A DNA stretch of 64,000 nucleotides from Brachionus manjavacas (taxonomy: Eukaryota; Rotifera; Eurotatoria; Ploima; Brachionidae), in the NCBI GenBank assembly GCA_019054805.1, contig JAHQIY010000007.1, forward strand, positions 2,795,501 to 2,859,500, given 5' to 3'. Below are positions 1 to 10,776 of the stretch, in pieces. The notes beneath the pieces were generated by a model. That model ran no database searches and had not been told where the DNA came from. It saw only the letters and a list, made by a program, of their open reading frames with translations. A program made the position numbers and the translations under genes. Within the stretch, counting starts at the first letter, position 1; each line of letters begins with the position of its first letter.

Positions 1-1564
1 TTTATTAATTTATACTCAGAAAAAATCAAAATATTAAAAAATTAGAAAAAATTGCTTTATATGATTATTCTTAAATTATTTTACTATAATTCTTTAAATA
101 AAAACCAAAATTGTTGAAAAAGAGCTTGTTTTAGGATTCCAATTTTTCTACCATTTAAAGAGTCTAATAAATTAAATAAATTAATTAAGAAAAGTATTTA
201 ACATGTTTAAATATTATAGTTTAAAACAAAATATATTTTATCTTCGATAGAGAAATAAGCCACTCGATCAAACGATATTGAGGTAATTTTTTCTTTTTCA
301 TTTTTTTTATTTACAACCACCAATTTTACTTGATAAATTTTTACAATGATATTTTTCAAAAAGTTTAAATTATGTCTAATTCTGATTTCATAGATTTAGA
401 TTTTTTTAATTTAATTATTACTTTTTTTTATTCTATTTAAATTTCTACATGTTTTTTATAAGAATAATAAACATGTAAATTCCCTAATTTATTGAAGAAG
501 GCAAAGGTTAAGGGTTAATAAATATTTCCTAGTCTTTCTAAGATTTAATTAAATCTTAAAATATTGAATAAATTTACAGAATATTAAAATATTTTACATT
601 TTTTGTTGTAAATTTTGGTTTATATGCAAAAATTTTTGAAAGAAAATGTAAGATTAAAAAAGATTGGTAAGATTTAGCATTTTGAAGTTTTTGAAATATG
701 ATCAATGTTTGACGCTCAAAATGATCAAATCAATTTTTAATTATTAAATAAATTTTTATTATTTAAAATAATAAATGCAGAAGTACATTTTTGGATTTAA
801 CATACTTTGTCAAATCAAAGGGTAAACTTTACCTTTTTATTTAACATACATTAATTTATAATTTATTTCATACTTTATTTGAAAATTTTAAGCATCAAAA
901 ATTGATCATATACTTATTTAATTTATTCATCGAGATCTTTTATCAAAGCATCAAAGCGCGAAAGGATCAAATGGAAAATTATAAGACCGGTTCCGCATGT
1001 AAAATGCATGGGTTTTTAATTTTGCCATTCTTTCGATATATTCAAAAATAATTTGAATTATTTAAATTACCTTTAATGTCATTTTCTTTTTTATTTTTTT
1101 TTGATGATTAAATAAAATTTTAGGCTATAATATTTGAAAAAATCAACAATTTTAAATTATCAAATCTTACCGATCTTACTCTTAATTTTCACGTTTTCTT
1201 CAAAAAATTTAAAAGAAAAAATAATTAATTTCAAAAAGTAATTAATTAACAACAATTAATGTAATTCTTTCGTTTGATTTTATGTTTAAGAAAGTGTAAA
1301 GTTACATCAATTTTTCAAAAGTTCATGCTTCGATGATCATTCTCGACAAATTTCCTATAATTGTTAGATCAAGTATTGCTCTCAGTTAAAGTTTTTTATG
1401 CGACAAAATGTTTAAAAACTTTCAGAGAACTTTTGATAGAGTTTCTATTCAAATAAAAAAAAATATTGATAGTAACAATTTATAACTTATCAAAATTGTT
1501 GAAAATAATAGAAAAAATAACTGAGACAATCTTTTGAAAGAAAAAATTTAAAATGAATACTCAC
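1..1564. other. A+T-rich stretch, probably DIS3L2 intron
   Basis: No reading frame here continues the exonuclease domain that stops at a good splice donor (GTGAGT, 1564-1559 on minus). I therefore read this as part of a long DIS3L2 intron with the remaining exons left of the window. No repeat or RNA gene was recognised. Confidence 0.5.
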
Positions 1565-3387
1565 TCTTTGAAGATTTAAAATGGTAGTTTTTATCTGAGT
1601 TAAATTAAATTCTCTTCGAATCGGCGGAAATTCATCTAATTCAAATTTTTTGTCCGGATTTTCTATTACCTTCTGTGCATGATCGTAGCTTAGCTTAACA
1701 GCAGAATTGATTACTGTCTTGCCAAACCACTCATCAACTATATCTCCATTGGATTTCACTTTCCAAATTACTGAAAAAGTCAACCGGTCTGTGTCCGGAT
1801 TCAGACTGCACAACTGCTCACACAAAAGACGCGGAAGCATTGGAATTACTTTTTGCACCAAGTAGACACTAGTGGCTCTATCACAAGCACATTTGTCAAT
1901 CGGACTGTCTTCAGTTACAAAATAGCTTACATCAGCTATGTGAACGCCTACTTCAAATAAATCGTCTTCTAATTGAACACAATGCAAAGCATCATCCAAA
2001 TCCCTGGCAGTTGCTGGATCTATAGTAAATATGCATACGTTTCTCAAGTCTTTTCTGGAATCGACTTCTTCTTGAGGAATGAACCAAGGTGTTGTGGGCA
2101 AAGATTGTATCACCTCGTCAGCAAATTCTGAATAATCAATTCCATTTTCCATTAAAATGGCCTCAGTCTCAGCCTCAATGTTTCCATCTTGACCAATCGA
2201 TCGCTTCAACTCTCCAATTGCATATTTTGAATTGGATGGTATATCCAATATTTGAGCCATAAATAAAGTGTTTGCGTATATTTGAGGATTTTGGTAGAAA
2301 TCTGACGGGCACTCGTCTAATTTTATTTTCATTCGAGGAATTCTTGAATCGTTGGGCGAGAACAGAGCTAATTCTTTGTTTTTATCTTGGAAAAGCTTCA
2401 AGTGTCCCACTGCCCAGCGATTGTTCTTTTTCTCAATAATTCCGACAACAAATCCTGTGCGCTGCAACCAATTATCTGGAATTTTGTCCAACAGTTCTTT
2501 GCGTGAAAAGCATAGTGGAGCAAGATCGATCAAATCTTTTTTTTCATTTTGATTACGGCCATTTTTTGTCTCTTCATTTCTTTTTATCAAATTATCTAAA
2601 TTGCCATTTAAATTAGCTTCACGTTGAAATTCGCTGATTATCTCCACAATTTTGCTCTTGAACACATCGACCACTTTCCAAGAATACTTTTCTTTAAGCT
2701 TTACAGCTACTACATCGTTGTTAAGGGCTCGATTTCTATCTTTTAAGCCATTGATATAGATGTCCGAGCCTCCACTCTTTAGAATAATTTAAATACTTTC
2801 AAATTTTAATTTCCTAAAAAACTTACTGGGTCCGTCAAAAAAGCATCCTCGTAGCTACGAGGATTAATTCTCAGTTTTCCATTTCGTAAAGATCCATTGC
2901 TTAAGCCTTCTGTTATGGAACCGGGATCCCAATACTGGTCATAGACAATTTGCTGACTATTCACAGAGGACACTGCTGAGGCGGATTTTTTAATTTGGCT
3001 TTTTTTTGGACTCATTTTTGACTCATTCATTTGTGAGTATTTATCTCGTTTGAAATTTTGCTTTGCAAATTTATCCTCATTATCAATAAAATTTTTTGGG
3101 CTAAATTTGTTCGATTTGTTCCAATTTGAAATTTTATCATTAGATGTTGTTCTAAAATTTTGTTTAAAAGATGATTTGTATGGTGCTTGGCTCAAGCTAA
3201 CTAAATTCGGAGGTGGAAAAGAAATTTTAACACACTTGGCTTTATCTTTAACTCCATTTTTTGAATTGATTTGAATGAAATTTTGGTCGTTGTCGAGCTT
3301 TATTGAGCTCATTTGTTGTTCTATTACATAACTTGCTGATTTTACTTCAATTATTGAGTTGTCAATTGCTTGGATATCGTTTTGCAT
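1565..3387 (-). CDS. DIS3L2: DIS3-like exonuclease 2, 5' half (partial)
   Basis: A 3'-5' exoribonuclease of the RNase II/RNB family that in other animals degrades oligouridylated RNAs in the cytoplasm. Two exons fit: 3387-2827 and 2776-1565, joined in phase 0 across a 50-nt GT..AG intron. The first starts at ATG 3387 with a low-complexity basic leader, then a block typical of the DIS3L2 N-terminal cold-shock region (YWDPGSITEGLSNGSLRNGK). The second exon carries the cold-shock domains and the start of the RNB domain, with the catalytic motif DPATARDLDDA (metal-binding Asp residues) and the following GVHIADVSYFV block. It ends at a phase-0 donor at 1564, and the rest of RNB plus the S1 domain is outside the window. 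No PIN domain is seen, which separates it from DIS3 and agrees with DIS3L2 rather than DIS3L1. The family call is secure; the exact N-terminus is less so. Confidence 0.9.
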
Positions 3388-4394
3388 TTTGTAGTTTTAG
3401 ATAATTTTTTTTTAACTTCACTTATGAAACGTTTGTTTTTAGTTTGGAAAAATATGCGAATTTTATATTAAAATTTATTATTTCTATAAATTATGAAATA
3501 AACTTAACAAATATAATAAATGCTCAATTAAGTTTATTTATTGCAGTTTTAAGTTAATTTTTGATTCAATTTTAAATTAACAAAATTTAAAAAAACCCTT
3601 TAAATCTAAATTTAATTTAGCCGTACTTTACAAAAAAAACCGTAAAAGACAAATTTATAATTAAACAAAAAATCCTTATAGTACTTTATAACACTATTTA
3701 TCCTAAATCAAGATACTTTTTTAATGCCTTATAATACAAATTAGCTTGCATGATTAATGGATGTGATTTTTAGTTATTTTTTTTGATTTGCCAAAAATTT
3801 CAGTTTTAACCGAAATGAATTTATGTATTTTTTGCTTGGTACAAATTTTAAGGCTGAGCTTATTTTTAATAAAAATTCAATTTGTGTAACAAATCTTTAT
3901 AATTAAAATTGATAAATAAATAACTTAAAGTATTAATTATTTACAACTCCTTTTGATATACTAAGCTCTAATAAAAAATTTTCTTTTTTTTTCAAATTTA
4001 ATTAAAGAATCAATTTTTCTTTCCATATTTCTAACGTGACCTGGAGTCTGCCTCCAAATTATTCTTTAAATAAATAAGTAAATAAATATCAAATATCATT
4101 CTTAATAAAAATCTAAACTAAATTGTTAGAACCAAGATGAATCCTTCTTAAATTTGTCAATCAATTACGAAAAATTAACACTAAATAAAAATACTATTTT
4201 TTTCTTTTTAAATTATGGACTAAAAAGTCAGTGGTAATGAAATTAAATAAAATGAATTTCTACTGCAAAAATCATGCAAAAACTTTTTGAACAATTGATA
4301 TCAATTTTATTAAAAGAACACCATTTATTTGAATTCTTTGCTTAAAAATTTAAACTTGTCAAAGCTGTTTCAAATCTTTTTCAGAGATACTAAC
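3388..4394. other. Intergenic, no feature seen
   Basis: A+T-rich spacer between the DIS3L2 start codon and the mariner remnant. It should hold the DIS3L2 promoter, but no motif stands out. Confidence 0.5.
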
Positions 4395-5237
4395 GGGTGT
4401 AGAATTAAAACCGATACAAAATTAACTTTATCATAAATTTTTTTTAAATTATAACAATAAATAAGTTAAGGTATTGAACTCCATGACGACGTATGATATC
4501 GAGCCTAGAGCGAACAGTCTTGACATGGTCTTGAACAACCTTTGATTCCATATTGCTCAGGCAAGTGCGAATTTTATTTTCGAGTCGCTTAAGATTTTTG
4601 ATCTTTCAATCACCCTCATAAACATTAGCTTTCAAATCTCCCCAAAAATCTTCGATTGATCGTGCTTTTGGTACTTTTGCTGGTATACTTCTTTGGCAAC
4701 ATAGCTTATATTTTTATCTAACATATAATTCTTTACCTTATTCGCATAATGAGATGATGCTAAGACAATATTGCCATCCTGATAATATTCTTTAATCAGT
4801 GGTTCAAGTGGTTTCTTAATACACTCTCCAAGGAAGACATGTTGTTTGACCGCTAAACCACTAGGTACAAAATAATATTCGCTTATTCCGCGTTGTAAAA
4901 TAGCCAACCAGACCATTGATTTTTCTTCAAATTTTTTAACGTACTTGTTCTTTACACTCGCCGGCGCCTTGCCAACGTTACTGCTATAAAGTGAATTACC
5001 TTACAACTTCAGCTTTTGGCAAATTTTGGTTACTTTTTACAAAGTTGTACAATCGTTTTTGATGGTTTCGTACATTTTTCCTAACAACTTTTCGAAAATT
5101 CAACATTATGATATAATTTTTATTATTTTAAAGCTAGGATCAGTCTGAATTTAAATTTTGAAAAAAATTGGGAAAGGTCTTGTCCACTCTTATAGAACAT
5201 TGAAGTAAACTATTGTGCCATTTTTTTTTCTACACTC
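4395..5237 (-). mobile_element. Decayed Tc1/mariner-like DNA transposon
   Basis: The piece is bounded by imperfect terminal inverted repeats: the left end reads GGGTGTAGAATTAAAACCGA and the right end, on minus, GAGTGTAGAAAAAAAAATGG, with similarity continuing to about 35 bp. Between them lies a minus-strand transposase remnant. At 843 bp it is shorter than the roughly 1.3 kb usual for an autonomous member, and the N-terminal DNA-binding part is missing. It lies between DIS3L2 and MTPAP. Precise ends and a flanking TA duplication could not be settled. Confidence 0.75.
4487..5110 (-). pseudogene. Tc1/mariner transposase remnant (DDE domain part)
   Basis: The minus strand reads VWLAILQRGISEYYFVPSGL, then YYQDGNIVLASSHYANKV and, further on, SIEDFWGDLKANVYEGD followed by a stop and HVKTVRSRLDIIRRHG in the same frame. 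This is the order of the catalytic core and tail of Tc1/mariner transposases: the second-Asp block before LASSHY and the third acidic residue in IEDFWG. Residues usually found between DGN and LASSHY are missing, one stop interrupts the tail, and the N-terminal helix-turn-helix region is absent. The longest open piece is only 94 codons (4632-4916). It cannot make a working transposase. Confidence 0.8.
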
Positions 5238-5437
5238 ATTTTTTATTTTTAGAATTCATTAAGATGTGTTGCTAAAATCGAAATTGAAAAAAAGTAAAGT
5301 TAAATTTATTTATTTAAAAAATATTAAATATTAAATTTTAAACATATAAAAGCATACAAACGCATAAACACATGACACATTCAATAGTATAAATTTTAAA
5401 TTATTTTTTTAGATAAAGAATTCTAGTGATAGTTTAA

Positions 5438-7201
5438 ATGAGAATGATATGGACAAAAAATATAACGAGATATTTAGCCAAAAATATCAATTATTTAAAT
5501 TCTAATTTAATTAGAACTTTAACTAACTATCAAGTAAAAGCTTTTAAACAATCTCATAATCAACAAAGATCTTATCCAAAATTTGAATCTTCTACTAAAT
5601 CGACAAGAATTGTTTCAGATACTTCAAAAAATTCGGCCATCACAAGATTTGAAGATGAGTTGGTTCTTCGACGAAGTCAAGCTTCGAATTCCATTCTTTT
5701 CAAAATTGAACATGAATCGGATTTGAACAATTTAATTGATGATCTGGAAAAAATCGGCTCCAAAATTTCCAATATTCTCGTTTTGGATGAAACAAATAAT
5801 TTGAACTCAAGAGCAGTTATGGTCGAGTTTTCAAGCAAAAAAAGTACAGATGACATTTTAAATAATTTTGGCATCCATTTTTCCAACAATGATCATCTTC
5901 CGTGTAAAACAAGACTTATCGTCTATCGAAGTCAGACCAAAAGAGACAATCAAATGACTCCTAGAAAAAAATATTCCACTAAAAAATTTACATCAAGCGA
6001 GAGTGATCAAATCAACAACCCAAATGTAAAGTTGAACGAAAAATTCTCATTTCTAAAACCCTCTCAAACTCTAGACAATCAGATCAGAACTATTTATGAT
6101 AAATTCAAGCTAGATGAAATTGGGATTCGAATTCGATTTTTCATCGCTTCGGTTATCGAGGAGTCATTTTACAGCCTATTTAGAAATTGTCTGTGTCTAC
6201 CTTTTGGCTCATCGGCAATCAATTTTGGACACAGAACTTCTGATTTGGACCTTTTGTTCTCAATAGATAACAAATTTTTCAATACTCAACTAGATGAAAA
6301 AAAACAACTTCGTCTAAACGGAAAAATGATGTTTTATTCAAAATATGGCAAAAATGAAAAAGAAAGAGATTTGGCCAAAAAATTTTTGGAACTGTCAAAA
6401 TTTATTTTGTCAGATATTCTTCCGAAATTCAACGTAAGACAATTAATCAAAGGAGCTAGAGTTCCCATTTTGGAATTCGATTTTGAACTTCCGTCTGGTA
6501 AAAAACTTAATTGTGATCTTTCAATGAGTAATTTAGAAATTTCATATCAAATGACAAAACTGTTCTGGACATATACCCAAATGGATAGTCGCGTTGCTCC
6601 GCTGATATTTTTTTTAAAGTATTGGGCTAAGATTACCGGTGTGACAAACACTTTCCGTCCAAGCCCAAACATAACCAATTTTCAGCTAACTGTTTTGATT
6701 TTAAATTTTCTTATAAGACTTGATAAACCTCTGATTATTCCGCTTGAAAACATAATAACTTATATCAAAGGAAAGGGACCCGATATAGAACTCAAATATT
6801 TAGTCAATGACAATCTTAATATATCGCAAATAAAAGAAATTGTTAAAGACAAGAATAAGATAACTTTGAATGAATTAATGATGGGCTTTTTTAATTACTA
6901 TTCAAATTTTGATTTTGATTCAAATGTAATTTCGTTATCAAGACAACTGAATATAAAAACAGATCAGTATAAGCATGAGCCTCTAGTTATACTGAATCCT
7001 TTTATGCCTGAAATGAACGCCTCTAAAAATGTAAATAGAAAGTTACTGAAAAAATTCGCATTCTTTTGCAATCAGTCGTATGAACATATGCAGGCTTACG
7101 ATTCTTTAGATTTAGTTAAATTTTTAGAAGTTCTTAAGGAAAAATCTAAGGAGTTTAATGATGATTTGACTAAAAGTTTGGCGGACCAAATGAACGCTTA
7201 A
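5438..7201 (+). CDS. MTPAP: Mitochondrial poly(A) polymerase
   Basis: An intronless 587-codon gene for a non-canonical nucleotidyltransferase that adds adenosines to mitochondrial mRNA 3' ends. The first 35 residues are basic and hydroxylated without acids (MRMIWTKNITRYLAKNINYL), as in a mitochondrial targeting peptide. The catalytic core has the GSS motif at 257-259, the metal-binding pair D269 and D271 in SDLDL, and the third Asp D360 in LNCDLS. The PAP-associated region follows (WAKITGVTNTFRPSPNITNF, about 405). Length matches human MTPAP (582 aa), and the order GS, DLD, RVPILEF, CDL, NITNF is that of MTPAP rather than cytoplasmic TUT enzymes. ATG 5438 is the first in frame and gives the targeting sequence. 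COMMD2 begins 120 bp after the stop on the same strand. Confidence 0.93.
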   Translation: MRMIWTKNITRYLAKNINYLNSNLIRTLTNYQVKAFKQSHNQQRSYPKFESSTKSTRIVSDTSKNSAITRFEDELVLRRSQASNSILFKIEHESDLNNLIDDLEKIGSKISNILVLDETNNLNSRAVMVEFSSKKSTDDILNNFGIHFSNNDHLPCKTRLIVYRSQTKRDNQMTPRKKYSTKKFTSSESDQINNPNVKLNEKFSFLKPSQTLDNQIRTIYDKFKLDEIGIRIRFFIASVIEESFYSLFRNCLCLPFGSSAINFGHRTSDLDLLFSIDNKFFNTQLDEKKQLRLNGKMMFYSKYGKNEKERDLAKKFLELSKFILSDILPKFNVRQLIKGARVPILEFDFELPSGKKLNCDLSMSNLEISYQMTKLFWTYTQMDSRVAPLIFFLKYWAKITGVTNTFRPSPNITNFQLTVLILNFLIRLDKPLIIPLENIITYIKGKGPDIELKYLVNDNLNISQIKEIVKDKNKITLNELMMGFFNYYSNFDFDSNVISLSRQLNIKTDQYKHEPLVILNPFMPEMNASKNVNRKLLKKFAFFCNQSYEHMQAYDSLDLVKFLEVLKEKSKEFNDDLTKSLADQMNA

Positions 7202-7321
7202 TAAAACTTAAGTAGAATTGAATTTTTTTATTGTTTATTCTAAAATCGATTTAAAAATCGATCATTTTACTTCTATTTTTTAAAATTTTACTAAAATTTA
7301 AAAGCTTGTTATAGAACAAAA
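7202..7321 (+). promoter_or_regulatory. 120-bp spacer between MTPAP and COMMD2
   Basis: Only 120 bp separate the MTPAP stop from the COMMD2 start. The spacer is A+T-rich and holds GTTATAG, which looks like a splice acceptor, eight bases before the COMMD2 ATG. It must serve as the 3' end of one gene and the 5' end of the next, which allows either a compact promoter or a polycistronic transcript. Confidence 0.4.
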
Positions 7322-9400
7322 ATGGTTCAATTAAATTTTACAGACAAGCAAAAGGAAGTCATTGCCATTCTGAACAACTTTAATGAATCAAGTAACTTTT
7401 TAAAAACTTAAATATTGCCTGTAAATAAGACAAAAATGTGCTAATGTTAGTTTGAAAAAATATATTAAATTTTTGTATGAAATTTATATATTTTTTAACA
7501 AATTTGTATTTAATATTTTGAAAAGAAAATAAATTGTTTCGAATTTATAATTTTAACTTTTGTTACATTTTTATTTGAATTTTAAAGTTTCTTTAAAAAC
7601 CTGCAAAACTTTGGCAATTATTAATGTTTCTGCAACATTAGAATTAAAGAGTTTTTTGTAGAAAATATGGGGGCCGGTAAATTTCCGAAACAACGGATCA
7701 TATAGATTAAATTAAAAATTTTCAACTAAAATTCATGAACAATTTATCTTGAAAAAAACTTGAAACATTCTTCATGTTAATTTTATGGTCAATTTTAGTT
7801 TTTATTAATTTTATTAATTTATTTTTGTTCTTATAATTTAATTTCAAAATCTTATCTATTATAAAAATCGAGAATTTGAAATGTTTGGAATGAATTTGAA
7901 AACTACAGTTAAAAAAAATAAAATTTTAATTTTTGAAGTAAATTTTACCTAAATGCAACTTTGTTGTTTTTACAATTTAGAACATCATTATTTGCTTGAA
8001 ATTCAATAAAATTTCAGTAAAAACTAAAATTAATAAGGGTTAGAGAAAAATTAACATGCAAAAGTTTTTGAGTAATTTTTAAGATCGATTGCTTCATTTA
8101 AAGATTTCGATTTATAAATTTAATGATTATAAGACATTTTGTTCAGAAAATATGGTACCTGAAAGTTTCATCGAGTTTAATACTTTATCACAAAAAATTT
8201 GATTTAGCTTAAAAAATTATAATATTCATTTTTTGGTCACTTTGAGACCCTCAGGATCTCTTATGTCATTTACCTTATAAAAAAGAAAAATCTATTAAAT
8301 AGATTCTAATTTAACATTTACCTTATAAATTTGAATCTATTTTTCAAAAGATTCTAAATCAATTTTTTCGACTCCAAAATACGATATACTATTTGTCACA
8401 TGTGCCCTTAAAACCTGTCTTACAATCTCAATGCTACTCTTTTGTTTGGTTCATAGAAGAGTGGCAGGTTCAATGGTATTTTGAAAGTGTTCAAATAAAG
8501 CTAATTTTGGTACATAAGAGTATTTAGTGGCTAGTACCATATTTCATTAAACTAAGCTAAATTAATTTTATAATAAAATTAATAAAATTAATATCTACAA
8601 AAAAATACATTTTTAATTGTTTAAACAATTTACTAAAATGACATGAATTTTTTTAAAAAATATCATTCATTCAAATTAAAAAAATCTCAAAATTTTTGCA
8701 TGGTCTCTAAATTATAATAGTTATATTAGTTTTAGAAAAAAATTCATTTTTTAAGTAATCGCAGAGTTTTGTCGAATTTCAACGGAATCAATTCACAAAG
8801 AAATAAACATCAAAACTCTAAACAATGCTGCCGGTAAATTTTATACTTTTATAAACTTTGAATTATTGTTCAAAAGCCAAGTTGACTATTCAACCATCAC
8901 AGTTAAAAGAAGTATTGGATTTTATCGCTTGGGTTTTAGTTGAAGGTGCTAGATTGAGTGTAAGATTTTAAAAATATCTAATAATCAAAGTTTTATAAAA
9001 TATTTTTTAATTTAATTTAATTAAGATAAATGAAAAGGAGCTTCAGGAATCGTTATTGATTGTTGGCATAAAAGATCAAATAGCTAATGTTATTATATCA
9101 AGTGTTATGAACAACTCTAATTTATTACAGAACTATATGGGTAATATGCGAATAAATACACTATCTTACAAAAATCTGGAATGGAGATTAGATGTAAAGT
9201 TAGCCACAAGATCTATCTTGGAATTATTAGAACCAGAAGTTATACTAAAATTTGATTTTAATAGTGGAAATGATAAAAAAGAAGTTAAAATTTTGCAAAC
9301 CGATGTAGTGAATTTAAATAATTTGACAAGCAATTTAGAAGAGGCTTTGAATGAGATAAAGAGTAATCATTGTAGGCGTGTTTTTCGAAACATTGTCTGA
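7322..9400 (+). CDS. COMMD2: COMM domain-containing protein 2 (4 exons)
   Basis: A subunit of the COMMD/CCDC22/CCDC93 (Commander) complex, which recycles membrane cargo from endosomes. Four exons fit in phase: 7322-7391, 8765-8833, 8877-8959 and 9026-9400, giving 198 codons, against 199 residues in the human protein. The N-terminus MVQLNFTDKQKEVIAIL is encoded before a 1.37-kb intron. Exon 2 gives FCRISTESIHKEINIKTLNN, and the last exon the diagnostic COMM region: NLEWRLDVKLATRS, KILQTDVVNL and the terminal HCRRVFRNIV. This tail and the EWRLDV block point to COMMD2 among the ten paralogues. The other introns are 43-66 nt. The last exon alone is easily mistaken for a short gene starting at a TTG. 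Confidence 0.92.
8330..8475 (-). mobile_element. Possible LINE fragment in COMMD2 intron 1
   Basis: On minus, one frame with a single stop reads KSSIEIVRQVLRAHVTNSIS and YFGVEKIDLESFEK, with more balanced amino-acid use than the surrounding A+T-rich DNA. It resembles the late part of non-LTR reverse transcriptases, but the match is weak. A short exon of another gene is possible. Confidence 0.3.
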
Positions 9401-9863
9401 TTTATCTTTCAAAAAAAAATAAAATATATTAATTTTAGATTATATTTATAAAATTTTAATAATAAAATTAAAAAAAAATATAATATATTATATTAAACCT
9501 AAATTTTCGTTAATAATTGAATGATGCTTTTTAATTACCCCGTTTTTGAGAATCATTAAATAATTATTATCATTGCTAATTAAATCTTTCACAATTATGA
9601 TGAGAAAGTATTTATCATAAATCAAAAACTAAACGCCAAAAAAATATTTAAATTCGTAAAATGGTTCGTAAAAAAATTTTCAAAAATTTTAAGATTTTTT
9701 TAATTAGAATATATGATATTCTTAAAGAATCTTTCAATTTTCACATGATAGGCTATCATGTGAATTGACAAAATTGACAAAATATTTGCCTAATTGAATT
9801 ATTTAATGAAAATACTAGCTTTATTATTTAACTTGAGATCAGAAAATAATTTTTTTGCCCAAT
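9401..9863. other. Spacer after COMMD2, with one palindrome
   Basis: A+T-rich sequence between the COMMD2 stop and the trinucleotide run at 9864. The only structure noticed is the palindrome listed separately. The spacer between COMMD2 and the dynein gene ends is convergent, so no promoter is expected here. Confidence 0.5.
9735..9767. repeat. Near-perfect palindrome
   Basis: The core TCACATGATAG-G-CTATCATGTGA has 11-bp perfect arms around one base, and the pairing extends outward to CAATT/AATTG with a 2-base bulge. Function unknown; it may be a transposon relic or a chance hairpin. Confidence 0.5.
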
Positions 9864-9960
9864 TAATAATAACAATAATAATAAAAAGCTACAGCAGAAT
9901 AACTGCGGAGCAATGATATATCGAGCCTTGCTACGGTAGCTATCTTATTTTAAATGTGAC
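9864..9960 (-). mobile_element. Probable LINE 3' tail (microsatellite plus hairpin)
   Basis: An AAT-rich run is followed by the hairpin GCTACAGCAG / CTGCGGAGC (9888-9897 and 9903-9911) and then about 50 bp that is richer in G+C than its surroundings. The organisation is the same as the tail of the LINE at 46964-47620 and the fragment at 41770. Read on minus it would be the extreme 3' end of a heavily 5'-truncated copy. No coding part is present. Confidence 0.4.
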
Positions 9961-10776
9961 TTAAAAAGATTATGCTAATAGGAAAAATTAATTTTTTTTG
10001 TTTCAAAAAGTTATCCAATTTGTTTTTAAATTTATTTTTAGATTTATATCAATTATAATCATTTATTTCAATAAATGCCTTAGATGCGATCTGACGATCA
10101 AAAAATAAAATAAAACCAAATTGAAAATTCACTAAAAAAAATTTCAACAAAAGTATTAAATTTAAATATTCAAAATAAAGTGTTCATAATTGGGAGCTAA
10201 GTCCATCTTATCAGAGACATTCAGAAATTATTTTTTCTTAGAAAACAAAGCTTGCTGAAGAAAGTGGAAATAAAGTAAACAAAAAAAAATCTTAATATAA
10301 TTTAATAATTGTTTTTTCCAAATTTATATATTGATTTTTTTTATATAAACCTATTATAATTTCTAAATAAAGTAATATAAGAAAACATTATTTATATCTT
10401 AGAATAATATAGTTAATTAAGAAAAATTTGGTATTTATATACTATGTTAGTATATCTGGTGGTATTATAAGTAATTTTTGAAAATTTATTATTTTTGGTT
10501 GAAGAACAAGTCATAGCCTTTTGATTCTAAAAAATTTCCATTTTAGAGAGAATTTTTTCTCAAAATAATTTTTAAACATGTGAAATATGGGATAATAGGG
10601 TCACTTAGTATTAGGTTACAAATTTGGAATCGGATTTATTAATAAAATTAAAAGTAAATTTGTTTTATTTATTTAAAAAAAATAGTTAATTTTTGATTAA
10701 AAAAAATAAATTAATAAAGATTATAATTTTTCTTGAAACTTAAAATAATCCATTTTGAGATAATAAGAATCTTGAT
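9961..10776. other. Convergent intergenic spacer
   Basis: A+T-rich DNA between the tail-like repeat and the 3' end of the dynein gene. No gene or repeat recognised. Confidence 0.5.
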
